A stretch of DNA of 64,000 nt. Source: UBA1046 sp012511325. Lineage in GTDB: Bacteria > Bacillota > Clostridia > Saccharofermentanales > DTU023. The DNA is taken from contig JBMNJZ010000001.1 in assembly GCA_050951925.1 (NCBI GenBank), positions 248,001 to 312,000 of the forward strand. Direction: 5' to 3'. The notes beneath the pieces are model-generated. The model was not told where the DNA came from. It did no database searches and worked only from the letters and a program-made list of their open reading frames with translations. The translations under genes and the position numbers were made by a program. Positions 9,380 to 17,397 of the stretch are shown in pieces; the stretch's first letter is position 1; each line of letters starts with the position of its first letter.

Positions 9380-9412
9380 AAACCCTCCGCTCATAATCGG
9401 CGGAGGGTTTTT
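9380..9412 (+). terminator. Intrinsic terminator of the liv operon
   Basis: An 11-bp stem (9380-9390 with 9400-9410, core ACCCTCCGC) with a 9-nt loop, continuing into a T-rich run. It lies 69 bases after livF and 31 bases before the convergent acyl-CoA ligase gene, whose transcript could also use the A-rich left arm. Confidence 0.85.
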
Positions 9413-9442
9413 ATTGTCTGAACCAGAATCAAGCTTATCTGT

Positions 9443-11284
9443 CTAACTTAGGCTGATGCGTTTTCCGCTCACCTCTCTCAATAATACATTCTGTCGCTGC
9501 AGCTCCTGATGGATACGCCTAAGTTCATCATTGCGCTTGATCTTCAAAGTAGTCGTGAGTACAGGATCGCTTTCATCCCAGATAAAGTATTTGACTTTTT
9601 TATACTCGGTCATATGTTGATTTATTCGATGAATTTCAAGTGCGAGCCAGTTGCTGATGGCGGAATCATCTGTACCGATGCCTTCCGGCAAAGCTTCCGG
9701 ATCGACCTGGAAACGGGCAGCCAGATCAATCGCTCCGCGCTCGGTCGGTTCGCCCCAGATCATAATATTTTTCACACCGGGCAGCTCTGAAAAGAACATT
9801 TCCAGCTCTTCCGGAAAGACATTTTTACCGTTGGCCAGCACGATCATCGACTTGGCTCTGCCGGTGATATGCAGACAGTCATTATGATCGAAATAGCCGA
9901 CATCTCCGGTTCTGAACCAGCCGTCTTCCGTCATGACCTCTCCGGTAGCTTCCTCATTCTCATAGTAGCCGAGCATGACATTATCCCCTCGGGCCAAAAT
10001 CTCACCGGCTGTTTCTTTGCTATCGGCGGGTCCGTCAGAGTCGATCGCCAAAGTAACATCACACATCGGACGCCCGACACTGCCCATTACATTCATTGTC
10101 GGCGTACAGGCTGATAGAATGGGTGAAGTTTCCGTCAGGCCGTAACCGGAGAGGCAGACAATGCCAATATCCTCAAAGAACTTCTGATGTTCCGCCGCCA
10201 GGGCAGCAGCCCCACTGACAACCATGGACAATTCTCCGCCTAAGGCAGCATGGATGTCTTTAAAGACTTTGCGCCGGATATCGATACCCAGCTTGCCCAG
10301 AAAACTTGTTAGTTTCAGCCCCAGGCGGAGCTTCCCTGCCTTGCCCTGGTTTTCAATATTCTTCATAATCTGCCGGTACAAGGTGCTGACCATCAGAGGA
10401 ACTGTCAAGATAATATTAATATTCCAGCCTTTGAGATTCCGGGCCAGTGTCCGCAGATTCTCATTAATGCAGATGCTGATGCCTGTGGCCCAAAAGCAAT
10501 ACATGCCAACTGTATTTTCAAAAGTATGATGCAGGGGCAAAACTGACAAGGCGCGCCAGCCGACTTGCAAAGGAATGGTTCGGACCCCTTGTTTAACATT
10601 GCTGACCAGATTATGCTGACTGAGCATAACACCCTTGGACAGGGCTGTGGTGCCGGAAGTGAAATAGATAGCTGTCATAGCTTGATTATCAATCGGCAGT
10701 GATCTGAATTCCTGCTTTTTCTCTGTCAGATGGCGGCCGGAGGCAAGCAGATAATCAAAGCTCCGTAAATGGTCGATTCTGTCAGATACTTCATCAAATT
10801 TATCCGGTCTGTCCAGCAGAATATAGGTGTGGATTTGCGGATTTTCTTTTGCAACCAGATATGCGGTATCGCGCTGGGCATAATCGAAAGCAAAGACCGT
10901 GACCTTGCCTCTCCGGCACAATCTGCTGACCTCATGATCCGCCAGCTGTTTGTCCAGAGGAACACCAATCCCCAGGCCAAACAAGGTCGCATTATGTACT
11001 ACTACCCAAGGATAAGAATTGGCGCCGATGACAGCAATATGCTCTTTGGGCTGTTGATCCAATTTGATCTTGCCTGCGCTGAGCATAGCAGCGGCAAAGG
11101 AATTGATGTCGTCTCTCAAATGTTCGTAATCTTTGGTAACAGTCTTTTCCCCATCGGCTTCCTTTTCATGAAAGATATAGGCCGGGACACCCGGATACTT
11201 CTGAATAGAAACATCGAGCATCTCGCGCAAATTGGTAAAAGGTGTTGCAAATTCAAGTTGGGGCAATCCTTTAACTATTCTCAT
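9443..11284 (-). CDS. Long-chain acyl-CoA ligase-like AMP-binding enzyme
   Basis: ANL-superfamily adenylate-forming enzyme of 613 residues, most like long-chain fatty-acid CoA ligases: it activates a carboxylate with ATP and transfers it to CoA. Visible motifs are the phosphate-binding loop YFTSGTTALSKGVM, the substrate/adenine motif SGYGLTETSPILS, GWFRTGDVGYFD with the ribose-binding Asp, and KSMIVLANGKNVFPEELE. The C-terminal domain is present and the length fits the family. It follows the DUF1836 gene after 28 bases with the same orientation, so both probably share the palindrome-bearing promoter upstream. The real acyl substrate is not known. Confidence 0.9.
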   Translation of the reverse strand: MRIVKGLPQLEFATPFTNLREMLDVSIQKYPGVPAYIFHEKEADGEKTVTKDYEHLRDDINSFAAAMLSAGKIKLDQQPKEHIAVIGANSYPWVVVHNATLFGLGIGVPLDKQLADHEVSRLCRRGKVTVFAFDYAQRDTAYLVAKENPQIHTYILLDRPDKFDEVSDRIDHLRSFDYLLASGRHLTEKKQEFRSLPIDNQAMTAIYFTSGTTALSKGVMLSQHNLVSNVKQGVRTIPLQVGWRALSVLPLHHTFENTVGMYCFWATGISICINENLRTLARNLKGWNINIILTVPLMVSTLYRQIMKNIENQGKAGKLRLGLKLTSFLGKLGIDIRRKVFKDIHAALGGELSMVVSGAAALAAEHQKFFEDIGIVCLSGYGLTETSPILSACTPTMNVMGSVGRPMCDVTLAIDSDGPADSKETAGEILARGDNVMLGYYENEEATGEVMTEDGWFRTGDVGYFDHNDCLHITGRAKSMIVLANGKNVFPEELEMFFSELPGVKNIMIWGEPTERGAIDLAARFQVDPEALPEGIGTDDSAISNWLALEIHRINQHMTEYKKVKYFIWDESDPVLTTTLKIKRNDELRRIHQELQRQNVLLREVSGKRISLS

Positions 11285-11312
11285 TTTAAACTCACTTTCT
11301 GCAATAAGTAAT

Positions 11313-11903
11313 CTATTCTGTCACAGAGGAAATGGCTTCATTAGCTTGTAAAGTGCCCATAATTCCCTGTTCAGCGATAAACATCTCCGCCACCAGCTTA
11401 AAGGCCAGTGATTCGCAGACAAAAGCCAGATTCAACTTGCGCAATGGTACTTTTAAACCATCGAATATCAACAATTTGTCCTCCGGCAGAGGTTCAGGCA
11501 AGAACGAGGTCACACGTCTTAAAGAATCCTCAATCTGCGCGCAAAAACTGTCATAGGCCTGTTCGATACTCATTAATCTGGTCTGCAGATTGATGCCCGT
11601 ATGGACAATCTGGATCGGGATAATCTCTTTAAAAATACTCAGCACTATGAAGTAGGCGAAATGAATCCGCCCGTATTTTCTGTTGACAGGTCTCGGTGCC
11701 AAACCCCACTTGATATAGTTTTGAACCATAGTGCCGGTGATAATCGCTCTCTCAGGGAAGAGAGGAACTAAAGCCTGCCCGATATAGTCCAGCATCGGCT
11801 GCCGCAGCATTTCTTCCGACGGCAATTCACTCCAGCGCGGCAAATGAAAATCCCTCAGGACTCTCCCTCTGATTGAGAATATATGATCTTCTTGCAGCTT
11901 CAT
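11313..11903 (-). CDS. DUF1836 family protein, possible regulator
   Basis: A 196-residue protein of the DUF1836 family, recognised from LPRWSELPSEEM near the N-terminus, TGTMVQNYIKWGLAPRP and the helix HFAYFIVLSIFKEIIPI. I recall that Bacillus YkrK, described as a repressor of htpX, belongs to this family, but cannot check it here; a helix-turn-helix-like N-terminal half would fit a regulator. GGGGAAG precedes the ATG. It is the first gene of a two-gene operon with the acyl-CoA ligase, and a 25-bp palindrome lies 38 bases upstream of its start, consistent with autoregulation. Confidence 0.8.
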   Translation of the reverse strand: MKLQEDHIFSIRGRVLRDFHLPRWSELPSEEMLRQPMLDYIGQALVPLFPERAIITGTMVQNYIKWGLAPRPVNRKYGRIHFAYFIVLSIFKEIIPIQIVHTGINLQTRLMSIEQAYDSFCAQIEDSLRRVTSFLPEPLPEDKLLIFDGLKVPLRKLNLAFVCESLAFKLVAEMFIAEQGIMGTLQANEAISSVTE

Positions 11904-11940
11904 TTCTCTTCCCCTGTACCAATCTAATTCCTATATCCAC

Positions 11941-11965
11941 GTTGGCAGTTATAATAACTGCCAAC
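11941..11965. promoter_or_regulatory. 25-bp palindrome, candidate operator
   Basis: A perfect inverted repeat with 11-base arms (GTTGGCAGTTA and its complement) around a 3-base centre. The centre reads TATAAT on the plus strand and TTATAA on the minus strand, so it can cover a -10 element in either direction. It lies between the DUF1836 gene (start 11903, leftward) and the P5C-reductase-like gene (start 12124, rightward). There is no T-run after it, so it is not a terminator. Confidence 0.6.
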
Positions 11966-12123
11966 GAATTTAACCGAAATCAACAAGCCTGTCAAGCCTT
12001 TTGCGAAAAGTTCATAAAACGGATATAAAGCGCGGCTGCAAAAGACCTGCTCCGCGGCGGAGTCTTAAAGGCACAAATTATTACTTCTTTGCCGCAGCGG
12101 GAAATCCATGTTATCTTAGTGGC

Positions 12124-12927
12124 ATGGAAAAGAATGGTGTATTGAAAATCGGTTTTATCGGCGTCGGTACGATGGCTTCGGCGATTGTACGTAGCCTGTT
12201 TAAATTCGGAACGCGTGCAATGCGGATCTATCTGTCGCCGCGCGGCCGGGAGAATGTACGGCAACTGGCGCAGGAAGCGGATTATGTGCAAGTAATGGAC
12301 AGCAATCAGGAAGTACTGGATCTGGCTGACTGGATCGTGTTGGCAGTCACACCGCAGATTGCGCCAAAAGTGTTGGCGGATCTGAAATTCAGATCTGATC
12401 ATCATCTAATCAGCCTTATCTCTCCCATATCGCTGGAAAACACCAAGGCCATGCTGCCGGACTGGCTGCCGGTCAATAAGGTGATTCCCCTGCCTTTCAT
12501 TCAATATGGCAAGGGTCCGATCCTGCTCTATCCTGATCATCCAAGTGTAGCGGATATTTTCGGCGAGCTCGGCAAACTGGTGATTGTTGAGAATGAATAC
12601 CAGCTTGATGTTCTGATTACAGTAACGGCTCTGGTTAGCCCTTTCCTGCGTTTGCTCTCAGAAACGATCAGCTGGAGTTCCGAACATGATTTGGGCCTGA
12701 CAAAGGCCGCCGACTATACGCTGGCTTTCTTTGACGCCCTGGTAGATATGGCAAGGCGAGCCGGGATTGATGAAGTGCTCGGACTCTGGCGGGAAATGAC
12801 ACCCGGCGGCCTGAACCAGAGGGCAACCAGCTATCTGGAAGAGCGGGATGGCTTCAGCATATGGCCTGAAGCTCTGGACACAGTATTAAAATTCTTCACG
12901 CAGGACGGATTAGAATCCGACAGCTAA
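12124..12927 (+). CDS. Pyrroline-5-carboxylate reductase-like protein
   Basis: NAD(P)-binding reductase of 267 residues with the ProC fold: an N-terminal Rossmann motif GFIGVGTMASAI, AVTPQIAPKVL, a central domain, and a C-terminal helical domain. The ProC signature, usually SPGGTT, is replaced by MTPGGLNQRA and the ISxxxG-type segment is divergent, so proline synthesis as its role is uncertain; it could reduce another imine. The start at 12124 leaves the Rossmann motif at its usual place near residue 8, although no good ribosome binding site is visible. Confidence 0.7.
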   Translation: MEKNGVLKIGFIGVGTMASAIVRSLFKFGTRAMRIYLSPRGRENVRQLAQEADYVQVMDSNQEVLDLADWIVLAVTPQIAPKVLADLKFRSDHHLISLISPISLENTKAMLPDWLPVNKVIPLPFIQYGKGPILLYPDHPSVADIFGELGKLVIVENEYQLDVLITVTALVSPFLRLLSETISWSSEHDLGLTKAADYTLAFFDALVDMARRAGIDEVLGLWREMTPGGLNQRATSYLEERDGFSIWPEALDTVLKFFTQDGLESDS

Positions 12928-12980
12928 AGAATCCGGATACCCGGCAGTTCGCTGCCCGCTAAATGTCCCGGAAATCATCT

Positions 12981-13009
12981 TTGACAAAGGGCCTAAGGGC
13001 AGATAGAAT
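12981..13009 (+). promoter_or_regulatory. Promoter of tRNA-Ser(GCU)
   Basis: TTGACA (12981-12986) and TAGAAT (13004-13009) are exactly 17 bases apart, about 48 bases before the tRNA. A small GC-rich hairpin (CCAGC with GCTGG) lies in the leader between promoter and tRNA. Confidence 0.8.
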
Positions 13010-13057
13010 AAGCAAGCCAGCCCTTGCTGGCCAAAGGAATAATATAGACATAACTGC

Positions 13058-13148
13058 GGAGAAATACCCAAGAGGCCGAAGGGGACGGTTTGCTAAACCG
13101 TTAGTGGGGGCAACTCCAGCGAGGGTTCGAATCCCTCTTTCTCCACCA
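13058..13148 (+). tRNA. tRNA-Ser (anticodon GCU)
   Basis: A class II tRNA with a 7-bp acceptor stem (GGAGAAA with TTTCTCC), a long variable arm, a standard T loop (GGTTCGAATCC) and an encoded CCA end. The anticodon loop TTTGCTAAA gives GCU for AGC/AGU codons. The discriminator base reads A instead of the G usual for serine tRNAs. A strong promoter lies upstream and a 12-bp terminator follows two bases later. Confidence 0.95.
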
Positions 13149-13149
13149 A

Positions 13150-13191
13150 TGTCCGAGAACGTCCTATTTGCAGGCGTTTTCGGACATTTTT
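13150..13191 (+). terminator. Terminator of tRNA-Ser(GCU)
   Basis: A 12-bp stem (TGTCCGAGAACG, 13150-13161, with 13175-13186) with one G-U pair, followed by T5. The loop carries GTCCTA and CAGG. The same element, differing at 4 of 42 positions, follows the other tRNA-Ser gene near 23.2 kb. Confidence 0.9.
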
Positions 13192-13377
13192 GTTTAACAA
13201 TTTTAAACTGTACCCAATAGATTGGACACAAGCTGTTTTCAAAAACCCTTTAAACTGGACACTTGGGTTTCTGAAATCCTTGAGATCGAACAAATAGGTT
13301 ATACTTTGTAGGTTATCAGAAGCAGACCGCGCAGGTTGTATGGGGATAAGAAATTGGCAAAGGAGAACATAATTGTT

Positions 13378-14757
13378 GTGAAGAAGCATTCGCCCAAATA
13401 TGTCATTGCCGGATGGGGATTCCTTTTGCTGTTTTTGCTCAGCAGTATTCTGGCCCCCAGTTTGTATTATCAGCAAGTCCATGCGGCAGTACTTGCAGAG
13501 CCGATCGCTGATTGCCAGGAAAGGGTTTTGTGTATTGACGATAATGAGCAAGCTCTTGAATGGCGTTTGCGCATGATAGATCTGGCGCAAGAGGAACTGG
13601 TCCTGGTGACATTTTCCCTCAGAAATGATCACAGCGGGCTAGATGTAATGTCGGCATTGTTCGACGCGGCGGAGCGTGGTGTGACAGTAAAGATCCTGAT
13701 TGATGGCATTCTCGGAACTTTGGAATTATCGGGAAGTCAATATTTTTCCGCCTTAATTGCGCATCCCAATGTACAGGCAAAGCTATACAATCCAATAAAT
13801 ATCTTGAAGCTACGGAAAGCTAATTATCGAATGCACGACAAATATCTGATTGTGGATCACAATATCTATATCCTGGGCGGAAGAAATACCAATGATATGT
13901 TCCTTGGCTCTTATGTGGACAAATATAATATCGATCGGGATATTTTGGTTTACTCGCAAGCCAACGGGCAATCAATGGCGCAGCTCAAGGACTATTTTGA
14001 CCGGATCTGGAAACTGCCATGCAATGAAGAACTCTTTGCCGCGGATATAAGTCAGGTTTCGGATATTCAGGCAGATATGGTTAAACGGTATCGGCAAATA
14101 AAAGATAAATATGCAGAGCCGGCTCAGAAAATTGATTGGGAAACAGAAACGCTGGAAACCAAGGGAATCACCTTGCTCGCTAATCCCATAGAACCTGAAA
14201 GGAAAAAGCCTGAGCTATTGAAAAAAATGTATCGGATAATACAGCAGGGGGAGTCCATTATAATCGAAACCCCATATATTATCTGCGACAATAATATGTA
14301 TGAGAAACTTGGCCTGTTGAATGAAGATGGCAAAAAATTGCAGATAATTATAAATGCTGTAGAAGGCGGTGCCAATCCTTTTGGCTGCGCGGACTATTTA
14401 AACCAAAAGGAAAATATTCAAAGAACCGGCTCAGATATATTCGAAGCGCTATACGGCCAGTCTTTGCACCGAAAAACCGGCCTTGTCGATGACTCGATCA
14501 GTATTGTCGGCTCCTATAACTGGGATATCAGGAGCACATATTTGGATACAGGATTAATGCTTGTTATTAATTCTCCGGAACTTAATGCGCAACTAAGGAC
14601 TTCGTCTCTTGACTTAATGCGGAAAAGCCGCCATATCGCCCCGGACGGGACAGTAACTTTAGGCGCTGAATTTGTTTCTATTGAACTAAGCTTTGGAAAA
14701 AGGCTCTTCTATAATATCCTCAGAATTATAGTTATCCCCATTCGCAAGTCATTGTAA
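13378..14757 (+). CDS. Phospholipase D / cardiolipin synthase-like membrane protein
   Basis: PLD-superfamily protein of 459 residues from a GTG start at 13378, preceded by AGGAG at 13361-13365; a TTG at 13336 is the upstream alternative. One N-terminal membrane anchor (AGWGFLLLFLLSSILAP) is followed by two HKD-type catalytic motifs: HDKYLIVDHNIYILGGRN, and HRKTGLVDDSISIVGSYN, both with the His-x-Lys-x4-Asp pattern. Such proteins transfer or hydrolyse phosphatidyl groups, and this one resembles secreted or outward-facing cardiolipin synthases. It stands alone, with a TATACT hexamer at 13300-13305 as a possible -10 element. Confidence 0.85.
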   Translation: MKKHSPKYVIAGWGFLLLFLLSSILAPSLYYQQVHAAVLAEPIADCQERVLCIDDNEQALEWRLRMIDLAQEELVLVTFSLRNDHSGLDVMSALFDAAERGVTVKILIDGILGTLELSGSQYFSALIAHPNVQAKLYNPINILKLRKANYRMHDKYLIVDHNIYILGGRNTNDMFLGSYVDKYNIDRDILVYSQANGQSMAQLKDYFDRIWKLPCNEELFAADISQVSDIQADMVKRYRQIKDKYAEPAQKIDWETETLETKGITLLANPIEPERKKPELLKKMYRIIQQGESIIIETPYIICDNNMYEKLGLLNEDGKKLQIIINAVEGGANPFGCADYLNQKENIQRTGSDIFEALYGQSLHRKTGLVDDSISIVGSYNWDIRSTYLDTGLMLVINSPELNAQLRTSSLDLMRKSRHIAPDGTVTLGAEFVSIELSFGKRLFYNILRIIVIPIRKSL

Positions 14758-14895
14758 AATCCGTTTGGGGAATTGCTTAACCGTTTGGTTTACGACCGCT
14801 GATAACCGTCCCGGTTTCCCGATTTAAGAGAAAGAGCGCCTATTTTATAGTGCCTTCGGCAAAAAAGCGGTCTATGTTACGGGAATGACGATTAT

Positions 14896-14924
14896 TTGTT
14901 CTGAATGGAGCGGCATAGTAAAAT
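14896..14924 (+). promoter_or_regulatory. Promoter of the superoxide dismutase gene
   Basis: TTGTTC (14896-14901) and TAAAAT (14919-14924) with 17-base spacing, followed by a leader of about 30 bases with GGAGG before the ATG. Confidence 0.7.
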
Positions 14925-14960
14925 ATGGTAGATAGGATTTTAAGATCTGGAGGTACAAAT

Positions 14961-15536
14961 ATGGAACATAAATTGCCTAAGCTTCCTTTTAGCGAGAACG
15001 CACTGGAACCGGTGATTTCCAAGGAGACTATCGAATACCATTATGGTAAACATCATCAGACTTATGTCACAAATCTGAATAATCTTATAGTAGGAACTGA
15101 GTTTGAAGATATGGATCTGGAGGATATTATTAAGAAGTCCGGCGGCGGCATCTTTAATAATGCGGCTCAGGTCTACAATCACACTTTCTACTGGAACTGT
15201 CTGTCGCCGGCAGGTGGCGGCAAACCTACGGGTAAGTTGGCTGAGGCGATCGATAAGACTTTCGGCTCGTTTGACGAATTCAAGAAACTGTTCTCTGCCA
15301 AGGCTATCGGCACTTTCGGTTCCGGCTGGGCTTGGCTGGTCAAGAATCAGGATGGCGGTCTGGAGATCGTCAGCACCGGTAATGCGGAGACCCCGATCAC
15401 CAAGGGACAGACGCCACTGTTGACCTGCGATGTCTGGGAGCATGCCTACTATATTGACTACAGGAATGCCCGCGCCAAATATGTGGAGAAGTTCTGGGAT
15501 CTGGTCAATTGGGATTTTGTGGCCGGTAATTATTAG
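14961..15536 (+). CDS. sodA: Iron/manganese superoxide dismutase
   Basis: Cytoplasmic superoxide dismutase of 191 residues that converts superoxide to oxygen and peroxide. Metal ligands are visible: the first His in the ETIEYHYGKHHQTYV segment, the second in QVYNHTFYW, and Asp and His in DVWEHAYYIDY. The start at 14961 is set by GGAGG about 9 bases upstream. Fe and Mn forms cannot be told apart by eye. It is monocistronic, with its own promoter and terminator, and it sits apart from the Fur/rubrerythrin pair. Confidence 0.96.
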   Translation: MEHKLPKLPFSENALEPVISKETIEYHYGKHHQTYVTNLNNLIVGTEFEDMDLEDIIKKSGGGIFNNAAQVYNHTFYWNCLSPAGGGKPTGKLAEAIDKTFGSFDEFKKLFSAKAIGTFGSGWAWLVKNQDGGLEIVSTGNAETPITKGQTPLLTCDVWEHAYYIDYRNARAKYVEKFWDLVNWDFVAGNY

Positions 15537-15562
15537 TCATTAGTTAGTTCATTGAAACAACT

Positions 15563-15595
15563 CAAAGGGCGGATCTGTAGTCCGCCCTTTGGTTT
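15563..15595. terminator. Terminator between sodA and hydA
   Basis: A perfect 11-bp stem (CAAAGGGCGGA, 15563-15573, with 15581-15591), 7-nt loop and a short T-run on the right. It lies between convergent genes and probably serves mainly sodA. Confidence 0.75.
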
Positions 15596-15653
15596 TGCCC
15601 GCTTGTTGTCTTGTTGGCAAAAGAGAGTTGCCTTATTGTCAAAGGCAACGGCA

Positions 15654-17378
15654 TTAAAGAGCCTTTTTAGGCTTAGCTTTATAGTGTGTGTGCAGCAGCT
15701 CATGGGATTTATGGCCCAATGGCTCATGCAGGAATTCCTCGTAAAGGATTTTGACCTCCGGATTGTCATGCGATTTCCGCAGCGCCATCTTTTCATCCTC
15801 AAGATAGATAGCTTTAATGCGCTCAATACGCTTGGCATTGGCCTTGGTATATGGCTGACCGCCGCCGCCGATACAGCCGCCGGGACAAGCCATGACTTCG
15901 ATGAAATGATAGGGGCATTCGCCCGCCCTCACCTGCTCCATCAGTGTTCTGGCATGAGCCAGGCTGTGAGCGATCGCTACTTTGACAACTGTGCCGTCGA
16001 GATCTATTTCGGCATGCTTGATGCCGTCAAAGCCGCGGGCAAATTCGAAGTTCAGGTTCTCCAGCTCCCGCTTGGTCACAATTTCATATACCGTACGCAA
16101 GGCAGCTTCCATTACTCCGCCGGTAGCGCCGAAGATGACGCCGGCGCCGGTGTAGGAACCCATCCAGGAATCAAATTTGGCAGGGGCCAGCTGTCCGAAG
16201 TCCAGACCGGTCATGCGTAAAAGTTTGCCGACCTCTCTGGTGGTCAGGACGATATCGACATCCCGATAGCCGCTGGCATTCATTTCCGGCCTCTGAGCTT
16301 CAAACTTCTTAGCGATACAGGGCATGATAGAGACAGAGACTATCCTGGACGGATCAATCTCCATCTTTTCTGCCCAGTAGGTCTTGACTAAGGCGCCAAA
16401 CATTTGCTGCGGCGATTTGCAACTGGAGAGATGATCCAGCAGATCAGGGAAAAAAGTCTCGCAGAACACGACCCATCCCGGGCTGCAGGATGTAAACATG
16501 GGCAGAGTACCGCCTTCAGCCAGGCGCTGCAGCAATTCACTGCCCTCTTCCATAATCGTCAGGTCAGCAGTAAAATTAGTATGGAGCACATAGTCGAAAC
16601 CAACCTGTCGCAGGCCGGCGACGAATACTTCCATATCCAGGGCGCCTGTCTCCATACCGATTTCTTCACCCAGAGCCAGTCTGACGGCCGGTGCGATCTG
16701 CGTGACCACAATTTTGTCAGGGTCTGCAATCGCCGCCAACAGCTTATCGATATTCTCAACTTCGCCAATAGCGCCGACCGGACAGGCGTGCACACATTGT
16801 CCGCACATCACGCAAGGGCTATCTGCAAGTGTGCCGCCGAGCGTGGGTACAACCATTGATTCATGGCCGCGCTTTTCTATTCCCAGCGCGCCGACTGTCT
16901 GTATGACATTACAGGCCTCAATGCAACGGCGGCAGAGAATACATTTGTCATTATCCCGGAACAGCGAGGGAGTGGAAGTGTCCTTTTCCAAACCACGGGT
17001 TTTGGCCTCAAAAGGAAGATCGCGGATCAGATATTCCTCCGCCAGATCTTGTAGTTCGCAGTTTTTGTTGCGGATGCATGTTAGACAGTCCTGCGGATGA
17101 TGCGACAAGATCAGCTCCAGAATGGTTCTTCTGGCCTCAATAACCCGAGGGCTTCTGGTCTTGACATTCATCCCCTCAGATACCGGTTGCGAACAGGCCG
17201 GCTGCAACAGATGATTGCCTTCGACTTCACAGACACAGATGCGGCAGTTCGCCGTCACTGTCTGATCCGGATGATAACAAAGGGTCGGTATATCGATACC
17301 AATACCTGCTGCTGCTTCGAGTATTGTTGAGCCCTCAGGAACGGTCGTTTTAATACCATCAATTGTAAGATTAATCAT
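15654..17378 (-). CDS. hydA: NAD-linked [FeFe] hydrogenase catalytic subunit
   Basis: Catalytic subunit of a soluble trimeric hydrogenase that makes H2, 574 residues. In order it has an N-terminal [2Fe-2S] domain (Cys 34, 45, 48 and ~62), a His/Cys-ligated [4Fe-4S] site (HHPQDCLTCIRNKNC), two ferredoxin-type [4Fe-4S] sites (CILCRRCIEAC and CVMCGQCVHACP) and the H-cluster domain with L1 TSCSPGW, L2 MPCIAKK and L3 EVMACPGGCIGGGGQP. All H-cluster cysteines are present. It is the last gene of hydCBA. The HydEFG maturases needed to build the H-cluster are not in the window. Confidence 0.97.
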   Translation of the reverse strand: MINLTIDGIKTTVPEGSTILEAAAGIGIDIPTLCYHPDQTVTANCRICVCEVEGNHLLQPACSQPVSEGMNVKTRSPRVIEARRTILELILSHHPQDCLTCIRNKNCELQDLAEEYLIRDLPFEAKTRGLEKDTSTPSLFRDNDKCILCRRCIEACNVIQTVGALGIEKRGHESMVVPTLGGTLADSPCVMCGQCVHACPVGAIGEVENIDKLLAAIADPDKIVVTQIAPAVRLALGEEIGMETGALDMEVFVAGLRQVGFDYVLHTNFTADLTIMEEGSELLQRLAEGGTLPMFTSCSPGWVVFCETFFPDLLDHLSSCKSPQQMFGALVKTYWAEKMEIDPSRIVSVSIMPCIAKKFEAQRPEMNASGYRDVDIVLTTREVGKLLRMTGLDFGQLAPAKFDSWMGSYTGAGVIFGATGGVMEAALRTVYEIVTKRELENLNFEFARGFDGIKHAEIDLDGTVVKVAIAHSLAHARTLMEQVRAGECPYHFIEVMACPGGCIGGGGQPYTKANAKRIERIKAIYLEDEKMALRKSHDNPEVKILYEEFLHEPLGHKSHELLHTHYKAKPKKAL

Positions 17379-17397
17379 GCTTTTGGCTCCTTTCGCT

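Noticed and set aside
12963..13220. 85-codon frame crossing tRNA-Ser(GCU)
   Set aside because: It reads straight through the tRNA and its terminator.
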